Part shown: positions 59,252-64,000 of the stretch, piece after piece
Numbering within the stretch: position 1 is the stretch's first letter
Layout of the letters: the number at the start of each line of letters is the position of its first letter
Source: Spirodela intermedia
Taxonomy: Eukaryota > Streptophyta > Magnoliopsida > Alismatales > Araceae
Direction of reading: 5' to 3'
DNA: 64,000 nucleotides
Assembly (NCBI GenBank): GCA_902729315.2
Contig: LR746272.1
Coordinates: 12,972,327-13,036,326, forward strand
Notes under the pieces: model-generated
Databases searched by the model: none
What the model was told of the DNA's origin: nothing
The model's input: only the letters and a program-made list of their open reading frames with translations
Program-made: the position numbers and the translations under genes

Positions 59252-61749
59252 GAAGCGGGAGGAATAGGAAGACGCCGGGGGCGTCGGCGTCGGGATGTTC
59301 CTTGCCCCATCCCCCCCCCCCCCCAAGCATGACCGGGCACGCGGCGCCCCCGACGCCTCGGTCGTTGGACGCACCTACACGATGAGGATCGCCTCGGAGT
59401 TTTTCTGCTCTCCCCTCCGTCCTCTTCCTCGACCGAGGGACCATGTTGGTCACCACTTTCTCCATCCCTTCTTCCCCACTGATGTTTTTCCTCCCCCATT
59501 TCTCGTAGCCAGCCTCTCGTCATGTCTCTCTCTCTCTCTTCTCCCTCATGCGATCAGATCGGAGGAAAGGGAGAACCCCTGAATTGGGAATTTCTAATCA
59601 TCCGCATGGCAAAAAAATAGGTCTTTTTGGATTTTGCCATCAAAAACCGGGTGCAAGGTTAGAAAAAATATGAACTTTATTCATTATTTTAGGTGCCCGG
59701 GACCCGGTTAGGTGCCCCATTGATCCTCAGATCGAGATCCATCCGACGGCGGATTGACCTCCGCCGATCGAGGAGGCGACAGGCTAGCGACCGCCGCAGA
59801 GGGGAGGGGGGGCACAAGAGCGCCCCGCGGACCAGGGGATGCATCCAGATGAAGACACCAGCTCTCTCTCTCTCTCTGTTAATTTTTTCCCTGCCAGCTG
59901 TCAGTAGGCAACCGGTGGGTGTCAAGATGATTACGAGACCATTCGTCACTAAATGGCGAATCAGACATTGCCACGTCATGACCAATCATTCTAGGTTTTG
60001 CCCCTCTCCGATCTCACTCTATGAAAACCTTCAGTGTCCCGTCAGCCGACAGCTTCACCTATCTCGTTTGTCGTCTACCTAAATGGCCAAAATGGCCCCC
60101 CGATCTTCTGTCGTGTAACGATATTCTCCCGAGACTGCCCCCCGCCGCCATCCTTTTCCCGACCGTCCCGATGGACGGAAACAACCCCGATAAGTAGCCA
60201 TTACACAGGTCAACGACGGAGCCACGTGGGTGGATTAGTTGGCAATGACCCCCCCATCGGAAGCTTTCCATCTCCCCGTCAAGAGGTCACGTGCGCAAAT
60301 CAGGAAGTGATTACTGAACGAGTGGCGTCATTAAAGAGGGCCTTTGAGTCGGCCTCCGAGTGGACCAAAAACAGGTGGATGAAAAAAAGCACGACTTTTG
60401 TCTAGGAAGCGGGAGAAAGCGCCGTCGAGCAAGAATCACCTGAGAACGGTGGCGGAGCGGTGGCGTGTCGCGGGGGACCAGGGAAACTATGGGCCTCCTT
60501 TCTTTTCCTCTCTCTCTCTTTCTCTATCTCACTCTGTCTCTCTCTCTTCCCTCTGTCGCAGCTATCTGTTGCAGCTACTATATTTCACTGGTATCTTTCA
60601 CTGCTATCTATCGCTTCCATCTTTTCCTCTTTCTGTCTATCTAATCTTTTGGGAGATTGTGGCCACCGGTACAAAGATAACAACCTCTGAGAATAAGGGA
60701 TATTGGCGGGGAGAATGGACGGCTCGTCCTCGATTCCCTCCCACCTCCCGATCCCTTTGTCGTTCTTCCCGGTAGCCCGGGTAGTGGTGGGAGGAAGAAG
60801 ATCTCTCTCTCTCTCTCTCTCTCTCCGGGGTTAAAGGATCCGGCAGCAGCTGGAATAAATAACGTGGCGGAGAAGGGGAAAGAAACAAAATCTGGTGGTG
60901 GTGACAAGATGGGGAGGATGGGAGGGAGCGACACAGGGTGGGGGAGGGCGTGGGTCGGCAGGGGGAGCGTAATAATAGCTCTCCAGGAAGGGCCTGCTGT
61001 AAGAGTTCCCTCTGTCTCTCACTCACTTCTCTCTCATCACTGCGCTCGCCGGTTACTAATACTACGACGACGACGACGACTAGCAGCTATCTCATCAAGT
61101 CATTCGAATCTTTTTCCTTGCTCATGCTTTCATCATCGATCGGCGGCGAGCTGTCCTACGCGTTGTCCCTCTCTTTTGCTTTTGCCTCCTCTGGCTGGCT
61201 CTTCCGGAAATGGCTTGCCCTTCCCTTGCTCCCCTCCCTTCTCTGCCACTGCGGTGGCTGGCTTCCTACTATTACTACCACTGTTCCCCGCCGGTCGGGG
61301 AAGGTCGCGCCTTTTGTCCCGGCGCCTGCCCCTCCGACGGCCGCTTGTCTTGTACCCCGTGGGCTGGGCACCCCCGGGAATCTCACGCGACTTCCGCGTG
61401 ACAAACCTAACCTTGTCCCATTCCACCATGTGTTCCCTCGCCCTGCTCCTGCCCCCCTCTCTCTCTCTCTCTCGCTATATCTATCTATCTATTTATCTAT
61501 CCATGTATCTCCCTCTCTCGCTGAGCAGACGATCATGAGAGGATCGTTCTCGCCATGAGAGGAACCTCCAGTCCAAAGCACCGGGTGAGCTGGGGTGATG
61601 TTGACGGACGCCGCGACGAATGCATGCATCATCGGGAGGCACTGTTACGGGGTGAGCCTGGATTAAGAGGAGTCGGAAGGAAGGAAGGGTCCCGAATGGG
61701 AAAATCCGAGGATATGTTTTCCAGCGGTGGCGTTCCTCTCCCCCTTCAG

Positions 61750-61780
61750 CCCCCGCCCCCGCCCCCGCCCCCGCCCCCGC
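61750..61780. repeat. (CCCCCG)n hexanucleotide repeat
   Basis: Five units of CCCCCG. The minus strand therefore has five G5 runs separated by single C, a strong G-quadruplex candidate. Confidence 0.9.
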
Positions 61781-62609
61781 CTTCTCTCGTCCAAGCGGCG
61801 CCGTATTTTGGCGGCAGCGGAGGCGCAGAGAAAATCAGAGCAGACGGATGACTACAGTTCACTGTACTTTCTTACTCCCAAAAAGTTCACAAAAAAGTGA
61901 GAAAACTATTCGCACATGGACCGATGGAATCTCGTCTTCTCCTGCTTTCCGTTAATCCAAGCGACGAATTTTTAAAGACGGAACCCGTTTAATATCTCTA
62001 ATGGGTTGCTCGTGAAAGGAGTGAAGCCTTCCTGTAGGTGTATAAAGAAGGAAGAGAGAGAGAGAGGTGTTGAGTTCGGCAGTCCTGTACGAGAGAGGAA
62101 GGTGATGCTCCAGCGGACGTCCTTCGTCCACAGATTTTACTGGCAGAAAGCGTCTACTCTCTCTCTCTCTCTCTAGAGGAATATTTATTGGACTGGGTTC
62201 ATAAATAACTCCTGGCTTGCTTGATTGCAGCTCCGGACCATTTCATTCCATTCGACACCCTCCCTTGAACAAGAGGGGAGAGAGAGAGAGAGAGAGGGAG
62301 AAGGGAGGAAGGCTGGGAGGGAGAACTGTTCATCCTGTCAGCAGCACCCAGAAGATGAGCCCGTCCCACGTTGTGTGGCATGGCGTGCATCATCCTCTCC
62401 TACAGTAAAGGCTGAACTCTGAGGAGAGGGAGGGTGAGAGGCCAGCCCCAGCTATTTAATTACCGCTGCACTGGCACTGTGAACCGCCGCCCCCCCGCGT
62501 CTCTTCCTTCTCCACGGCAGACGTACCGGTCAGTAGGCCCCGGGCCAATCCCTCTCTGCCGGCCAATGACCGTCCCTCCCCACCATCCCAAAGGAAAGGT
62601 TTTAATGCT

Positions 62610-62640
62610 GGGGAGCCGGGGGGGGTGGGGGGTGGGGGGG
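62610..62640. repeat. G-run cluster
   Basis: Four runs of four to eight G separated by one to three other bases (GGGG, GGGGGGGG, GGGGGG, GGGGGGG), a G-quadruplex candidate on the plus strand. Confidence 0.85.
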
Positions 62641-63810
62641 TGTGGAGCCGCCGTTGAGGATGTTGACCTCTGATTGTCAACAAGGAAACATAGCGAGAGA
62701 GGGGATGTTTCGTCTGGTTTCTAGCTGAGGGAAGTCAGACCGAGGGGGATCGTCGTCCTCTTCAACTCGTCGAAGAACCGGAGATTCCTGAAGACTACGA
62801 AATTGATTATTCATCCATCTGTTCACTCCACGCCGGTGTTCTTTAGTAGGACAATTCGATGAGCTGCGCTGCCGCCACGACGATCGGTCGGCCGCAATCG
62901 GCAGCGGATCTAATCAAGATCTCTCCTACAGATTCCCTTTCTCTTTCGATGACCAGCCTCGAGTCGCCGTCTCCGTCTCCAAGCCTTTCTTGTGAGTATC
63001 CGTCCGTGATCGGCGCCAAAAACCACAGCGGCATTGTTATTGTCCTGTCCGCAACCACTGTGGGCCGCTCCGGCGCCGGCTTGGGTCCCGACACAATTTT
63101 ATACGCAGAGTCAGTTAAGCTGGTCGGCGTTTGAAATCAATATCCACACCAAGAGCTTCGCTTTTCCGGGAGGCTGCTCGGATTCCTCCCAAGAAAGCCT
63201 CCGGGCTCGATCTCCGACAGTCAAGAAGCCGAACACCGGCGGCTTGTCTCCTGCAATCTACTGTTTTGACCAGGTTGAGGCGGTGCTCGACGGTGCTCCC
63301 TTTCCCGCGCAATCTTTCAAGTGCCCTTCTCGTCCAGCATCGGCGGCGGGCTGTCGGCCGTCTCGTAACAACGAGAGGCCGACGTAGACGGAGGGGACTG
63401 TTAGCAAGCAGTGCCCGAGAGGGGCAGCCGGCATCGCCGCAGAGAGGATAGAAGAGTAGCGATGACTGGAGAGAGAGATAGAGAGAGAGAGAGAGAATCA
63501 TGTCGATGGATTATCGTGCGATGCCGCCAGAGAAAACCGATAGTCAGCCGATCGAGCTCCTTAGATTTGATCACACGACTCGGACTTGACCATTTCAACG
63601 CGGAAACATTCTAGCATGCTGGGCTTAACCATGAGACAAGACCATCCCATAACCCCATAATCTATAATTTGAATGGTTTGAATGCCATATAGTTCAAGAT
63701 TCTTCAATCAAAAAGGTCTGGGTTTGATGACTTCTTTCTCATTTTAAAAATTGAAAGAAAATGTAAAAAAAAAAAAATGGATCAACATCAACGCACGCGG
63801 TTGGCAGAAA

Positions 63811-63862
63811 CCCGGGGGTTGGGGGGGGGAGAAGGTGGGGGGAGAAGGGGGGGGGAGGGGGG
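63811..63862. repeat. G-run cluster
   Basis: Several runs of five to nine G interrupted by A/T and GAA within about 50 bases, a second plus-strand G-quadruplex candidate. Confidence 0.85.
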
Positions 63863-64000
63863 ATAGATGACAAACAGGAGGTCGTATGGCGGCATGCTGG
63901 AGAATCGGGACGTCCGAATTAAAGTCAACATGGAGAGATGATGGGCAGTGTGGATCTCTTTTATTACGTGGATACGCCGACCACGAACTGACGAAAGCAT

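Larger units (their letters stand above)
57361..64000. other. Upstream intergenic region, no gene recognised
   Basis: GC-rich with many CT, GA, C and G runs. Open frames of up to 224 codons (for example plus 60,864-61,538) cross low-complexity DNA, contain no domain I recognise and show no splice logic. The proximal part should contain distal promoter elements of CYP734A. The right end at 63.6-63.8 kb is AT-rich with a poly-A run. Confidence 0.5.

Noticed and set aside
60864-61558. Two overlapping plus-strand frames of 206 and 224 codons
   Set aside because: They cross CT and ATCT repeats and GC-rich DNA, overlap in different frames and have no recognisable domain.
1-64000. tRNA, rRNA, CRISPR or bacterial-type operon
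   Set aside because: Looked for T-loop motifs, array-like spaced repeats and ribosome-binding sites. None was found, and the gene structures are those of a plant nucleus.

Overview
This is a plant nuclear DNA window, most likely from a monocot. The intact genes have canonical plant exon structures. Several coding regions are very GC-rich (the KCS, the P450, the last exon of AKT1 and the DUF642 gene), as is common in monocots, while the intergenic DNA is AT-rich, carries decayed LTR retrotransposons and is full of GA/CT and TA microsatellites. The encoded proteins resemble monocot family members (the potassium channel looks like grass AKT1), but I cannot name the species.

Layout. 0-4 kb: the 3' end of one UDP-glycosyltransferase and a complete single-exon UGT73-type copy in tandem. 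4.2-11.7 kb: AT-rich intergenic DNA without a recognisable gene. 12.2-14.1 kb: a single-exon 3-ketoacyl-CoA synthase (KCS4/KCS11 type), probably with a 5'-leader intron. 14.9-18.6 kb, minus strand: a six-exon RING-CH (RINGv) membrane protein with two apparent GC-AG introns. 19.7-23.8 kb, minus strand: a complete 11-exon AKT1-type Shaker potassium channel. 24-28.8 kb: intergenic. 29.0-29.4 kb: a small conserved plant protein of unknown function with a G-box and TATA box. 30.5-32.75 kb, minus strand: a three-exon secreted DUF642 cell-wall protein. 34.2-49.2 kb: a long AT-rich retrotransposon graveyard with two related Copia remnants in opposite orientation and a decayed Gypsy element. 53.8-57.0 kb, minus strand: a five-exon CYP734A (BAS1-type) brassinosteroid-inactivating P450, with a TATA box and a long GA/CT tract in its leader. 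57.4-64 kb: upstream intergenic DNA rich in microsatellites and G-runs, no gene recognised.

The genes do not form a pathway cluster. They are ordinary single-copy-looking plant genes for specialised-metabolite glycosylation, wax/very-long-chain lipid synthesis, ubiquitin ligation, potassium uptake, cell-wall growth and brassinosteroid turnover, separated by repeats. Exon structures were built by hand from splice signals and reading-frame continuity, and every multi-exon model closes in frame from ATG to stop. No RNA gene, CRISPR array or previously undescribed system could be supported. The most unusual observations are the two GC-AG introns in one gene, a foldback structure 3' of the KCS gene, and the asymmetrically decayed repeats of the Gypsy element.
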